A stretch of DNA of 8,404 nt from JANRKG01 sp033763635 (GTDB lineage: Bacteria; Cyanobacteriota; Cyanobacteriia; GCF-001939115). The stretch is from contig JANRKG010000358.1 of assembly GCA_033763635.1 (NCBI GenBank), positions 1 through 8,404 of the forward strand. The letters are read 5' to 3'. Shown in pieces: positions 1 to 7,800 of the stretch; within the stretch, counting starts at the first letter, position 1, and the number at the start of each line of letters is the position of its first letter. A program made the position numbers and the translations under genes. The notes below the pieces were generated by a model that was given only the letters and a program-made list of their open reading frames with translations, did no database searches and was not told the DNA's origin.

Positions 1-2
1 AA

Positions 3-329
3 GCCTATTATGCGGCTAGCAGTGCCCTTGCCATTCTGCCCCAGCTTCAAAGCCCCACCCTGATTCTGTATGCGATCGACGACCCTCTCTTTGACCCGAC
101 AATCGTATCCGATTTGGAAAGCATCAGAGGTCAGAATTCAGCTTTAGAGATTTGGTTGACGCGATATGGGGGGCATGTGGGATATTTCAGCGATCGTCCC
201 ACTCAAATTGTGAATGGCGATCTCGACCCCTGGTGGGCATGGAATCGAATCCTGGATTGGATGGAGGAACGGGTGTGCCAAGATAGGACAGACAGCGGTA
301 TACTCCGTTGGAAAGCGATGATTGACTAG
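3..329 (+). CDS. Alpha/beta-fold hydrolase, YheT-like (3' part only)
   Basis: The reading frame is open from base 3 to a TAG at 327-329 and has no convincing start, so this is the last 108 residues of a gene that begins upstream. Seen: a strand followed by Asp-Asp-Pro at visible residues 26-28, inside a PTLILYAIDDPLF segment, and then Gly-Gly-His-Val-Gly-Tyr at 56-61. These are the positions of the catalytic Asp and His of the alpha/beta hydrolase triad; the nucleophile serine would lie upstream. The Asp-Pro-Trp-Trp-Ala-Trp stretch at 74-80 and the order of motifs match the YheT/ABHD1-3 type of hydrolase common in cyanobacteria. Substrate is unknown; family members are putative esterases or lipases. 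glmU starts 4 nt after the stop, suggesting co-transcription. The family call is fairly secure, a specific function is not. Confidence 0.8.
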   Translation, partial: AYYAASSALAILPQLQSPTLILYAIDDPLFDPTIVSDLESIRGQNSALEIWLTRYGGHVGYFSDRPTQIVNGDLDPWWAWNRILDWMEERVCQDRTDSGILRWKAMID

Positions 330-333
330 GGTA

Positions 334-1707
334 ATGACAGCAGTAGCGGTAGTGGTTCTGGCAGCCGGGAAGGGAACCCGCATGAAATCCCAATTACCCA
401 AGGTAGCCCATCACTTGGGGGGAAAGTCCTTAGTGGAGCGAGTTCTCAATAGCCTGGGTGCTATCCAACCTTCCCGGCAGTTGGTAATTATTGGGTATCA
501 GGGAGAGAAGGTCAAAGAAGCATTGAAAGACCTTCCCAATCTGGAGTTTGTTGAGCAAAGGGAACAGTTAGGAACAGGCCATGCTGTGCAGCAGGTGATT
601 CCTTGCTTAAAAGATTTTGAAGGGGATGTGATTGTGCTCAATGGGGATGTTCCCCTGCTCCGTCCCCAAACAATCAAGTTGCTGCTTGACACCCATCAAC
701 AGCATGGGAATGCTGCGACGCTCCTGACAGCTCACCTTCCCTATCCGAAAGGGTATGGGCGGGTTTTCTGCGATGGGCAAAATGTGCTGAAGCAGATTGT
801 CGAAGATCGGGATTGCACCCCGGCCCAGAAGCAAAATCATCGGGTCAATGCTGGGGTGTATTGCTTCCGCTGGACAGATCTAGCAACGGTGTTACCCCAG
901 TTGCAGTCGAATAACGATCAAAAGGAATTCTACTTAACCGATACCGTGAGCCAGATGGCTCCCGTGATGGCAGTGGATGTGGAAGATTACCAGGAGATTT
1001 TGGGAATTAACGATCGCAAACAACTGGCAACCCTCTACCAGATTTTGCAAAATCGAGTCAAGGATAGCTGGATGGCAGCGGGCGTTACGTTGGTGGACCC
1101 GGAAAGCATCACAATTGACGATACGGTACAGATTGGCCCGGATGTGGTGATTGAACCCCAAACCCATCTCCGAGGCAAGACGGTGATCGAGTCTGGGTGC
1201 CGCATTGGGCCGGGAAGCCTGATTGAAAACAGCCAGATTGGGGCAAATGGAACGGTTTTGTACTCAGTGATCACCAACAGCATTGTTCAGGCAAGTACCC
1301 AGATTGGTCCCTATAGCCATCTGCGGGGACAGGTCCAGGTGGGGGCAGGGTGCCGCATTGGGAATTTTGTGGAGATGAAGAAAACCACGATCGGCGATCG
1401 GGTGAATGTCGCGCACCTGTCCTACCTGGGAGATGCGACCCTGGGCGATCGGGTGAATATCGGGGCTGGCACGATTACCGCGAACTATGATGGGGTGAAT
1501 AAGCACCCTACCCGGATTGGCTCCCGCTCAAAAACCGGAGCGAACAGCGTCCTGGTTGCCCCCATCACCATTGGTGAGGATGTGAACATCGCCGCCGGAT
1601 CAACGGTGACGGAAGATGTACCGAATGATTGTTTGGTGATTGCCCGATCGCGCCAGGTGGTGAAACCAGGTTGGCGATTGAAGACACAGACTGATTCAGA
1701 AAAATGA
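334..1707 (+). CDS. glmU: GlmU: bifunctional UDP-GlcNAc pyrophosphorylase / glucosamine-1-P N-acetyltransferase
   Basis: GlmU acetylates glucosamine-1-phosphate with acetyl-CoA and then couples the product to UTP, giving UDP-GlcNAc for peptidoglycan and lipopolysaccharide; it is cytosolic. From the ATG at 334 the protein has 457 residues, close to E. coli GlmU. N-terminal uridylyltransferase domain (about 1-227): nucleotide loop LAAGKGTRMKS at 9-19, Gly-Thr-Gly-His-Ala at 80-84, metal-binding Asp105 in LNGDVPLL, Tyr-Gly-Arg at 141-143, Glu157, Asn172 and Asn226. C-terminal left-handed beta-helix of hexapeptide repeats (about 250-435): acetyltransferase residues Arg331, Lys349, His361, Tyr364, Asn384, Lys390 and Arg440 all sit where E. 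coli has them, within a few positions. A TTG at 322 is in frame and would add four residues (MTRV), overlapping the upstream gene. I prefer the ATG because AGGG lies just before it and the family normally starts a few residues before LAAG. The 3' end overlaps the next gene by 4 nt. Confidence 0.97.
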   Translation: MTAVAVVVLAAGKGTRMKSQLPKVAHHLGGKSLVERVLNSLGAIQPSRQLVIIGYQGEKVKEALKDLPNLEFVEQREQLGTGHAVQQVIPCLKDFEGDVIVLNGDVPLLRPQTIKLLLDTHQQHGNAATLLTAHLPYPKGYGRVFCDGQNVLKQIVEDRDCTPAQKQNHRVNAGVYCFRWTDLATVLPQLQSNNDQKEFYLTDTVSQMAPVMAVDVEDYQEILGINDRKQLATLYQILQNRVKDSWMAAGVTLVDPESITIDDTVQIGPDVVIEPQTHLRGKTVIESGCRIGPGSLIENSQIGANGTVLYSVITNSIVQASTQIGPYSHLRGQVQVGAGCRIGNFVEMKKTTIGDRVNVAHLSYLGDATLGDRVNIGAGTITANYDGVNKHPTRIGSRSKTGANSVLVAPITIGEDVNIAAGSTVTEDVPNDCLVIARSRQVVKPGWRLKTQTDSEK

Positions 1708-2543
1708 CCTCAAAATCCTTCACCCTTGCCCAGAAATACATCGTCACCTATCTAGTATTGGCAACGATCGCCGCTGCCATGTTGTTGCCGTTACTGTGGT
1801 TGGTCAGCACCTCCCTCAAAGCCCCGACGGAAGAAATCTTCCAGTTTCCGCCCCAATTTCTCCCCAGCCAACCCACGCTAGAGAATTTTGTGAAGGTCTG
1901 GAATACCAATCCCTTTGGGCGTTATCTGCTCAATAGTACGATCGTTGCTCTGTTGACCGTCAGCCTGAACCTGCTGTTCTGTTCCCTCGCCGCCTATCCC
2001 CTGGCCCGTCTGAACTTCCGGGGACGCAACCTGATTTTTACCCTGATCGTCGCCACAATCATGATTCCGTTTCAGATTGTGATGATTCCCCTTTACATTC
2101 TGACGGTGCAGTTGGGGTTGCGGAACAGTTACCTGGGCATTATCTTTCCGGCGATCGCCTCCGCTTTTGGCATCTTCCTGCTGCGACAAGCCTTTCAGGG
2201 AGTGCCCAAGGAACTGGAGGAAGCGGCCCGGATGGATGGTTGCTCGGAAGTGGGCATCTGGTGGCATGTGATGCTGCCCTCCATCCGTCCTGCCCTGGTG
2301 ACGCTGGCGATCTTCGTCTTTATCGGCTCCTGGAGTGATTTTCTCTGGCCCTTGATTGTGCTGGATCGGGAAGAACTGTACACCCTGCCATTAGGAGTCG
2401 CGAAGCTGGCAGGAACATTTTCGCTGGATTGGCGGTTGATTGCTGCGGGTTCTGTGATTTCGATCGCCCCCATTCTGGGTTTTTTCCTGCTCATGCAGCA
2501 CTATATCGTGCCGACGGAAAGTGGTAGTGGTGTGAAGGGATAG
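1704..2543 (+). CDS. Carbohydrate ABC transporter permease, MalG type (CUT1 family)
   Basis: This is an inner-membrane subunit of a binding-protein-dependent sugar importer, normally paired with a MalF-type permease, a periplasmic binding protein and an ATPase. Seen in 279 residues: six hydrophobic segments at about 12-36, 76-100, 109-133, 139-160, 197-220 and 245-269. The cytoplasmic EAA loop is at 173-192 (Glu-Ala-Ala, Gly179, then Leu-Pro at 191-192), the contact site for the ATPase coupling helix. Length and topology are normal for MalG-like proteins. The ATG shares bases with the glmU TGA (ATGA at 1704-1707) and has no clear ribosome binding site, so translational coupling to glmU is likely. 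No partner subunit is in the window, so the transported sugar cannot be told; cyanobacterial relatives include glucosylglycerol and other disaccharide or osmolyte importers. The gene ends at TAG 2541-2543, facing a gene on the other strand. Confidence 0.93.
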   Translation: MTSKSFTLAQKYIVTYLVLATIAAAMLLPLLWLVSTSLKAPTEEIFQFPPQFLPSQPTLENFVKVWNTNPFGRYLLNSTIVALLTVSLNLLFCSLAAYPLARLNFRGRNLIFTLIVATIMIPFQIVMIPLYILTVQLGLRNSYLGIIFPAIASAFGIFLLRQAFQGVPKELEEAARMDGCSEVGIWWHVMLPSIRPALVTLAIFVFIGSWSDFLWPLIVLDREELYTLPLGVAKLAGTFSLDWRLIAAGSVISIAPILGFFLLMQHYIVPTESGSGVKG

Positions 2544-2574
2544 CGGAGAAGATTTCCAGAAAACAATTTCCTCG

Positions 2575-2598
2575 CTGGTTTCGGCTGCGCTCAACCAG
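2575..2598 (+). repeat. Small inverted repeat A (6-bp stem, 12-nt loop)
   Basis: CTGGTT at 2575-2580 pairs perfectly with AACCAG at 2593-2598 around the loop TCGGCTGCGCTC. The loop matches, at 10 of 12 positions, the reverse complement of the loop in the neighbouring hairpin at 2604-2629 (TCGACTCCGCTC), although the stems share nothing. I infer a copy of a dispersed REP-like element whose core reads roughly TTCGACTCCGCTCA; from memory, that core is common in many bacterial genomes. Confidence 0.6.
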
Positions 2599-2603
2599 GA
2601 ACC

Positions 2604-2629
2604 GTGCCCTGAGCGGAGTCGAAGGGCAC
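2604..2629 (-). repeat. Small inverted repeat B (7-bp stem, 12-nt loop), opposite to A
   Basis: GTGCCCT at 2604-2610 pairs perfectly with AGGGCAC at 2623-2629 around the loop GAGCGGAGTCGA. Read on the minus strand the loop is TCGACTCCGCTC, a close match to repeat A, so the two copies lie head to head only 5 nt apart. The position between two convergent genes is typical of REP-like elements. It may also act as a bidirectional transcription end or RNA-stabilising hairpin. Confidence 0.65.
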
Positions 2630-2658
2630 TTCTTCAGTACACAGAATTGCCTGAGCGG

Positions 2659-4782
2659 TTAATGAACAGACGCTTTCGCTAATTCCTGGATTGCAGAAAT
2701 GAGTTCCAGGGTGTCTACAGGTTTGGCAATGTGGGCATTGAAGCCTGCATTGAGGGCCAGCGTGCGCTCTTCTTCGCGGGCGTAGGCTGTGAGGGCGATC
2801 GCCGGAACGTCAGGAATATGGGCGGAGGGAAAGGTGCGAATCCGGCGAATCAGGCTGTAGCCATCTTCCTCCGGCATCCCAATATCACTAACCAAGATGT
2901 CCGGACATTCATCATGCAGGGCCACGATCGCTTCCGCCGCAGAAGCCACAGCCGTTACCCTGGCTCCATTTTGCTGGAGAACAAAGGCCAGTAGCTCACG
3001 GGTATCAGAATCATCCTCCACGACCAACACCTGCAACCCAGATAACCCCTGTAGAACGGCTTCATTGAGAGCGGTAGCATTGTCCTGGGTTTCCCTCATC
3101 AACCCCTGACTCTTTTCAAAGATGATGCCGCTCGACGCAGGGGAACGGGCGCGACTGGATAGGAGGGGTAACACTAACTGGAAGGTTGCCCCTTTCCCTT
3201 CTCCCTCGCTCAATGCTTGAATGGTTCCTCCATGCATCTCAATGATGTGACGAGCGATCGCCAACCCCAACCCTAATCCCCCGTGGGGGCGAGTCGTTGT
3301 GCTATCTGCCTGTCGGAAGCGTTCGAAAACATGGGGTAGAAAATTAGGGGGAATCCCAACCCCCGTGTCTGCGAAAGAAATCAGGAGGGTGGGAGGAAGG
3401 AAATCATTCGGTAGAGATGTAATATCTTGCGTCTCCAGGGATTGGGGAATTGAGGGGGGAGATTGGGAAACGTGTTCCAGTCGAACCTCCACCTGGCCCC
3501 CTTCCGCCGTGAATTTGATCGCATTCGAGAGCAAATTGCCAAAGACTTGATTCAGGCGATCGGGATCTCCAGAGGTCCAACTTTCAGCCGCAGACAGATC
3601 AACTTTCAGGACCAGGTTTTTACTTTCTGCGATCGGACGGGCTGCCTCCACTGCGGCTTCCAGAAGCGGGGTGACATTAATGGGTCGCAATACCAGGCGC
3701 AATTTACCTGTGATGATGCGAGAAACATCCAGAATATCTTCAATTAACTGAGCCTGGGAACAGGCATTGCGCTCAATCGTCTCCAGGGCACGATCGGTCG
3801 TTTCAGCATCGAATTTACGGGTTCGCAGCAACCTCGCCCAGCCCATCATGGCATTTAGGGGAGTTCGGAGTTCGTGGGATAGGGTGCCCAAAAACTCATC
3901 TTTCATGCGGTTCGCCGCTTCCGCCTGTTGCCGAGCAATCTGCTCCTGTAAAAACTGGGCACGGGCTTGCTCCATTTGTTTGCGGTCTGTGATGTCTTCG
4001 ATCGTTCCCACAAACCCAATCAGCGCCCCCAAATCGGAGAGCATCGGAGCCGATCGCACATGCGCCCACCGAATCGTTCCATCCTGCCACTGAAACCGAA
4101 ATTCCTGGGAGTAGGGCTTGCCGTCCCGAATCACCTCCTGCCATTGCTGAACCACCCAGACCCGATCCTCAGGATGGATAAAGTTAATCCACCCATTTCC
4201 CAGTCCGTCTTGAGTGGAAAAGCCTGCGATCGCCTGACAGCGGGGATTGGTATAGGTGCAATTCCCCTGCACATCCGTCATCACAATTCCGACAGGAGAA
4301 CAGGCACTCAGGGAACGAAACCGCTCATTACTGGCCCGCAGTTCTGCATTTGTCACTTGCAGTTGGGCCGTCTGGTGTTTGAGGGCTGCTGTTTTCACAA
4401 ACAAATCCACAAACACCGTCACCTTCGAGATGAGAATAGTGGGGTCAATCGGCTTCAGCAAATAATCGACGGCTCCCAGAGAGTACCCTCGAAACATCAG
4501 GTCATCACTGGTACTGAAAGCCGTCAAAAAGATGATGGGCGTATCCCGCGATCGGTCCCGTTTCCGGATCAGGCTGGCGGTTTCAAACCCATCCATCCCC
4601 GGCATCTGCACATCCAGCAGAATCACGGCAAAGTCTTGATGGAGTAAACATCGGAGTGCCTCTTCTCCAGAATGAGCTTTCACCAAATTCTGATCAAGCC
4701 CATCTAGAATTGCCTCCAGGGCCAGTAGATTTTCTGGATGGTCGTCCACCATCAGGACATTGACACGGGATTCGGACTGCAT
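2659..4782 (-). CDS. Hybrid sensor histidine kinase, REC-PAS-HisKA-HATPase-REC
   Basis: This is a soluble two-component hybrid kinase of 707 residues from the ATG at 4782; no membrane segment or signal peptide is visible. Domains: N-terminal receiver 8-125 with Asp13/Asp14, phospho-acceptor Asp57 (LLDVQMPGMDG), Thr87 and Lys110; short coiled coil 125-155; PAS with PAC tail 153-270; HisKA with His303 in SHELRTPLN; HATPase with Asn416/Asn420 (N box), Asp-Thr-Gly-Val-Gly at 472-476 and Gly-Gly-Leu-Gly-Leu-Gly-Leu at 501-507; C-terminal receiver 582-700 with Glu589/Asp590, Asp633, Thr665 and Lys687. All catalytic residues look intact. A Ser/Pro-rich stretch at about 436-465 is inserted between the N box and the G1 box. 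The start was chosen because the receiver begins there; a TTG at 4833 would add 17 residues unlike a receiver and would sit in a hairpin loop. The large kinase lies 88 nt upstream on the same strand, so co-transcription is likely. The input signal is unknown. Confidence 0.93.
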   Translation of the reverse strand: MQSESRVNVLMVDDHPENLLALEAILDGLDQNLVKAHSGEEALRCLLHQDFAVILLDVQMPGMDGFETASLIRKRDRSRDTPIIFLTAFSTSDDLMFRGYSLGAVDYLLKPIDPTILISKVTVFVDLFVKTAALKHQTAQLQVTNAELRASNERFRSLSACSPVGIVMTDVQGNCTYTNPRCQAIAGFSTQDGLGNGWINFIHPEDRVWVVQQWQEVIRDGKPYSQEFRFQWQDGTIRWAHVRSAPMLSDLGALIGFVGTIEDITDRKQMEQARAQFLQEQIARQQAEAANRMKDEFLGTLSHELRTPLNAMMGWARLLRTRKFDAETTDRALETIERNACSQAQLIEDILDVSRIITGKLRLVLRPINVTPLLEAAVEAARPIAESKNLVLKVDLSAAESWTSGDPDRLNQVFGNLLSNAIKFTAEGGQVEVRLEHVSQSPPSIPQSLETQDITSLPNDFLPPTLLISFADTGVGIPPNFLPHVFERFRQADSTTTRPHGGLGLGLAIARHIIEMHGGTIQALSEGEGKGATFQLVLPLLSSRARSPASSGIIFEKSQGLMRETQDNATALNEAVLQGLSGLQVLVVEDDSDTRELLAFVLQQNGARVTAVASAAEAIVALHDECPDILVSDIGMPEEDGYSLIRRIRTFPSAHIPDVPAIALTAYAREEERTLALNAGFNAHIAKPVDTLELISAIQELAKASVH

Positions 4783-4810
4783 AGGAGATTGATAGGGAAG
4801 ACAGGTTCCG

Positions 4811-4862
4811 ACTTCCCACCCCCAGACTCCCAACGACAGCCAGGAGTGGGGAGGTGGAAAGT
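4811..4862 (-). promoter_or_regulatory. Imperfect 20-bp inverted repeat between the two kinase genes
   Basis: The arms 4811-4830 and 4843-4862 are complementary at 16 of 20 positions around a 12-nt loop (4831-4842). In the minus-strand transcript two of the four mismatches become G-U pairs, leaving 18 of 20 paired. The hairpin would begin 8 nt after the stop codon of the large kinase and end 28 nt before the ATG of the second. No U-tract follows it on the minus strand, so it is not a standard terminator; mRNA processing, partial attenuation or an inserted short repeat are options. AGTGGGG occurs twice here (4845-4851 and 4860-4866), resembling the G-rich heptamer repeats of cyanobacteria. Confidence 0.5.
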
Positions 4863-4870
4863 GGGGTTGG

Positions 4871-7800
4871 TTACTGATTCAGCCAGACTCTCAACAGGGA
4901 TAGAAGTTGTTCAGTATCAACAGGTTTGGGGATATAGTCAGATGCTCCTGCCTCCAGACATTTTTCCCGATCGCCCATCATCGCTTTCGCCGTCAGGGCA
5001 ATGATAGGCAGGGGGAGGAATTCCTCACGGTCACGAATCGCTTGCATCGTTTCGTACCCATCCATTTCGGGCATCATCACATCCATCAACACGACATCGA
5101 TATCCGGGTTATTGATCAGGGTATTAATCCCATCTCGCCCGTTTTCGGCATAGATAATTTCCATGTGATGCTGTTCCAGCATGCTGGTGAGGGCAAAGAT
5201 GTTGCGAACATCATCATCCACAATCAACACTTTCTTTCCGGCTAACACGGGGTCGGTTTGGTAAAGCCGTTCCAGCATTTCCCGCTGAACTTCCCGCAGG
5301 TTAGCCTGAAGCCGATGGAGAAACAGGGTCGTTTCGTCCAAGAGTCGTTCAGGAGAGCGCACATCTTTGATGATCAAAGTATCCGCCATCCGACGAATTT
5401 CCTGCTCTTCCTGGCGGGTGAGGTCTTTTCTGGTGTAGACAATGATGGGCATATTTCGCAAGTGGAGTTCTTGCTTGATGCGCTCAATCAGTTCAAAGCC
5501 TGTCATATCTGGAAGTCCCAGAGCCAAAACGACGCAATCGAAGTGACCGTTTCTCAGGGCTTCCAGGGCTTCTTCCCCACTCCCGACTCCCGTAGTTTGG
5601 ACATCGTTCGCCCCCACCAGTTCAGCAATACTGAGCCGCTGGGTTTCGTCGTCCTCAATAATCAGCAGGGTCTTCACCTGCCGTTCAACATAGGCACGAA
5701 TTTCAGAAAGGGCTGTATTCAGGGCTTCGCTCGAAGCGGGTTTTTGCACATAGGCGAAGGCTCCCAGTTGCAGACTCCGCTGTAACCCTTCATCTACCGA
5801 AACGATATTGACCGGGATGTGGCGGGTGGTGGGGTCATGCTTCAGGCGATCCAGAACGGTCCATCCATCCATTCCCGGCATGCGGATGTCCAGCATGATG
5901 GCATCGGGTTTGAAGTCCTGGGCCATCACCAGCCCTGCATCGCTGCGGAAGCTGACAATTCCTTTAAAGCCTTGCTGACGGGCCATCTCCAGTAAGATAC
6001 GGGCAAAGTCCGCATCGTCTTCGATGATCAGCAACACCCGATCGCCCGCGTGAATGGCTTGCCGATCGTCCTCAATCTCCAGTTCCCGCAGCACATAGGG
6101 CTTGACGGGATAAGTCACCGTCGGGGCCGGAGGCAGGGGACGCACAGGAACGTTCATCGGTCCGCCCTGGGGAGTGAGACGGGGTTGATTGGGGAAGCGG
6201 CGGCTGCTGAAGGCGCGATCGGCAGCTTGGGCATCGACGGTCTGACCAATGAAGGTCTGGGGCAAGTAAAGAGTGAAGGTACTGCCCTGACCGGGGGAAC
6301 TCACCAGTTGAATTTCCCCACCCAGGAGGCGGGCAATTTCTCGGCTGATGGAAAGGCCCAATCCGGTCCCGCCATACTTGCGGCTAGTGGTGCCGTCCGC
6401 CTGTTGGAATGCCTCAAAGATCACCTTTTGTTTGTCGTAGGGAATGCCAATCCCCGTATCCACTACCGCAAAGGCAATGACCATATCGGCCCGGTTGAGG
6501 GTTGTGTTGTTGGGGTTCCAACCGCTGTTGACCATTTGAACCTGTAACACGACCCGCCCCGTTTCTGTGAACTTAAAGGCATTGGACAACAAATTCTTGA
6601 GAACTTGCTGTAACCGTTTGGGATCGGTGTAGATGGCGCGAGGGAGCCGTTCACTGAAGTCTACAGTAAACTCCAGGTTCTTATCCTGGGCGACCTGCTG
6701 GAACGTCCGAACCATGTGGGTTTGGAGTTCCGTGAAGAGCATCTGGTCGATTTCCACCGACATCGTACCCGACTCGATCTTCGCCAGATCGAGGATGTCG
6801 TTGATGAGACCGAGCAAATCCGTGCCAGCGGAATGAATCGTGCGGGCGTATTCGACCTGTTTGGTTTGCAGGTTCCCATCGTTGTTGTCCGACAGGAGTT
6901 TGGCGAGGATCAGCAAGCTATTGAGCGGAGTCCGCAGTTCGTGGGACATGTTCGCCAGGAATTCAGACTTGTACCGGGAGGTGAGGGCCAGTTGTTCGGC
7001 CTTTTCCTCCAGGGATTGCCGTGCTTGCTCGATTTCGGCGTTCTTGCGTTCCACCTCTTGATTTTGCAGTTCCAGCAGGCGGGCTTTTTCTTCCAATTCT
7101 TCGTTGGTCTGGCGCAGTTGTTCCTGCTGGCTCTTGAGCAACTCTTCGGAAGCCTTCAGGGATTGGGCTTGTTGTTCCAGGCGTTTGTTGGTTTCCGTGA
7201 GTTCTTTCTGCTGGGTTTGTAGCTCTTCCGCGAGGGATTGGGACTGTTTCAGCAGTTCCTCCGTTCGCATACTGGCAGCGATCGTATTCAAGACGATCGC
7301 GATACTTTCCGTGAGTTGGTCGAAGAACGAGAGGTGAATTTCACTGAACCGTCGAAAGGAAGCCAGTTCGATCACAGCCGTAACTTGACCTTCAAACAGC
7401 ACGGGCAACACAACCACATTCAGGGGCGACGATTCTCCGAGTCCGGAGTTGATCTTCACATAGTCGTCGGGTACGTCCGTGACCAGGATTCTTTCCTTCT
7501 CCAGAGCGCACTGACCGACCAACCCTTCGCCCAGGCGGAACTGGTGCCCCAGGTGCTTTCGTTCGCGGTAAGCGTAGGTACTGATCAGTTTGAGCATGGC
7601 CTGACTGTGGTCCACCGCATCCATCAGGTAGAACACCCCATGCTGGGCCGACACCAGGGGAGCCAGTTCCGACAGAATCAGCTTCGAGACCGTCTCCAGA
7701 TCCCGCTGACCTTGCAGCATGCGGGTGAACTTCGCGAGGTTGGTCTTCAACCAGTCCTGCTCGTTGTTCTTCTGGGTCGTTTCCCGCAGGTTGGCGATCA

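Larger units (their letters stand above)
2544..2658. other. Convergent intergenic gap with hairpin repeats; possible terminator region
   Basis: Both flanking genes end here, the permease from the left and a hybrid kinase from the right. The gap has no ORF of note but contains two hairpin-forming repeats (2575-2598 and 2604-2629). On the minus strand the hairpin at 2575-2598 is followed after about eight bases by TTGTTTTC, a weak U-tract; on the plus strand the hairpin at 2604-2629 is followed only by TTCTTC. Either could stop transcription, but neither is a textbook intrinsic terminator. Confidence 0.4.

Noticed and set aside
1381..1460. Short direct repeats (GGCGATCGGGTGAAT, twice) within glmU
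   Set aside because: They encode successive hexapeptide turns of the left-handed beta-helix and contain HIP1-like cores, so protein repetition explains them.
3967..4647. Open reading frame of 226 codons on the plus strand, opposite the PAS/receiver region of the second kinase
   Set aside because: It is a shadow of the minus-strand kinase. Its product is His/Pro/Arg-rich with no fold signature or plausible ribosome binding site.
4783..4833. N-terminal extension of the second kinase from a TTG at 4833
   Set aside because: The 17 extra residues do not belong to a receiver, the TTG lies in the loop of a predicted hairpin, and the ATG at 4782 gives a normal receiver N-terminus.
5258..5785. Plus-strand open frame of 175 codons opposite REC1/REC2 of the large kinase
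   Set aside because: It is antisense to well-conserved receiver domains and resembles no known protein.
7000..7260. Low-complexity repetitive DNA in the large kinase
   Set aside because: It encodes the Gln/Glu/Leu-rich coiled coil between GAF and HisKA; heptad bias explains the repetition.
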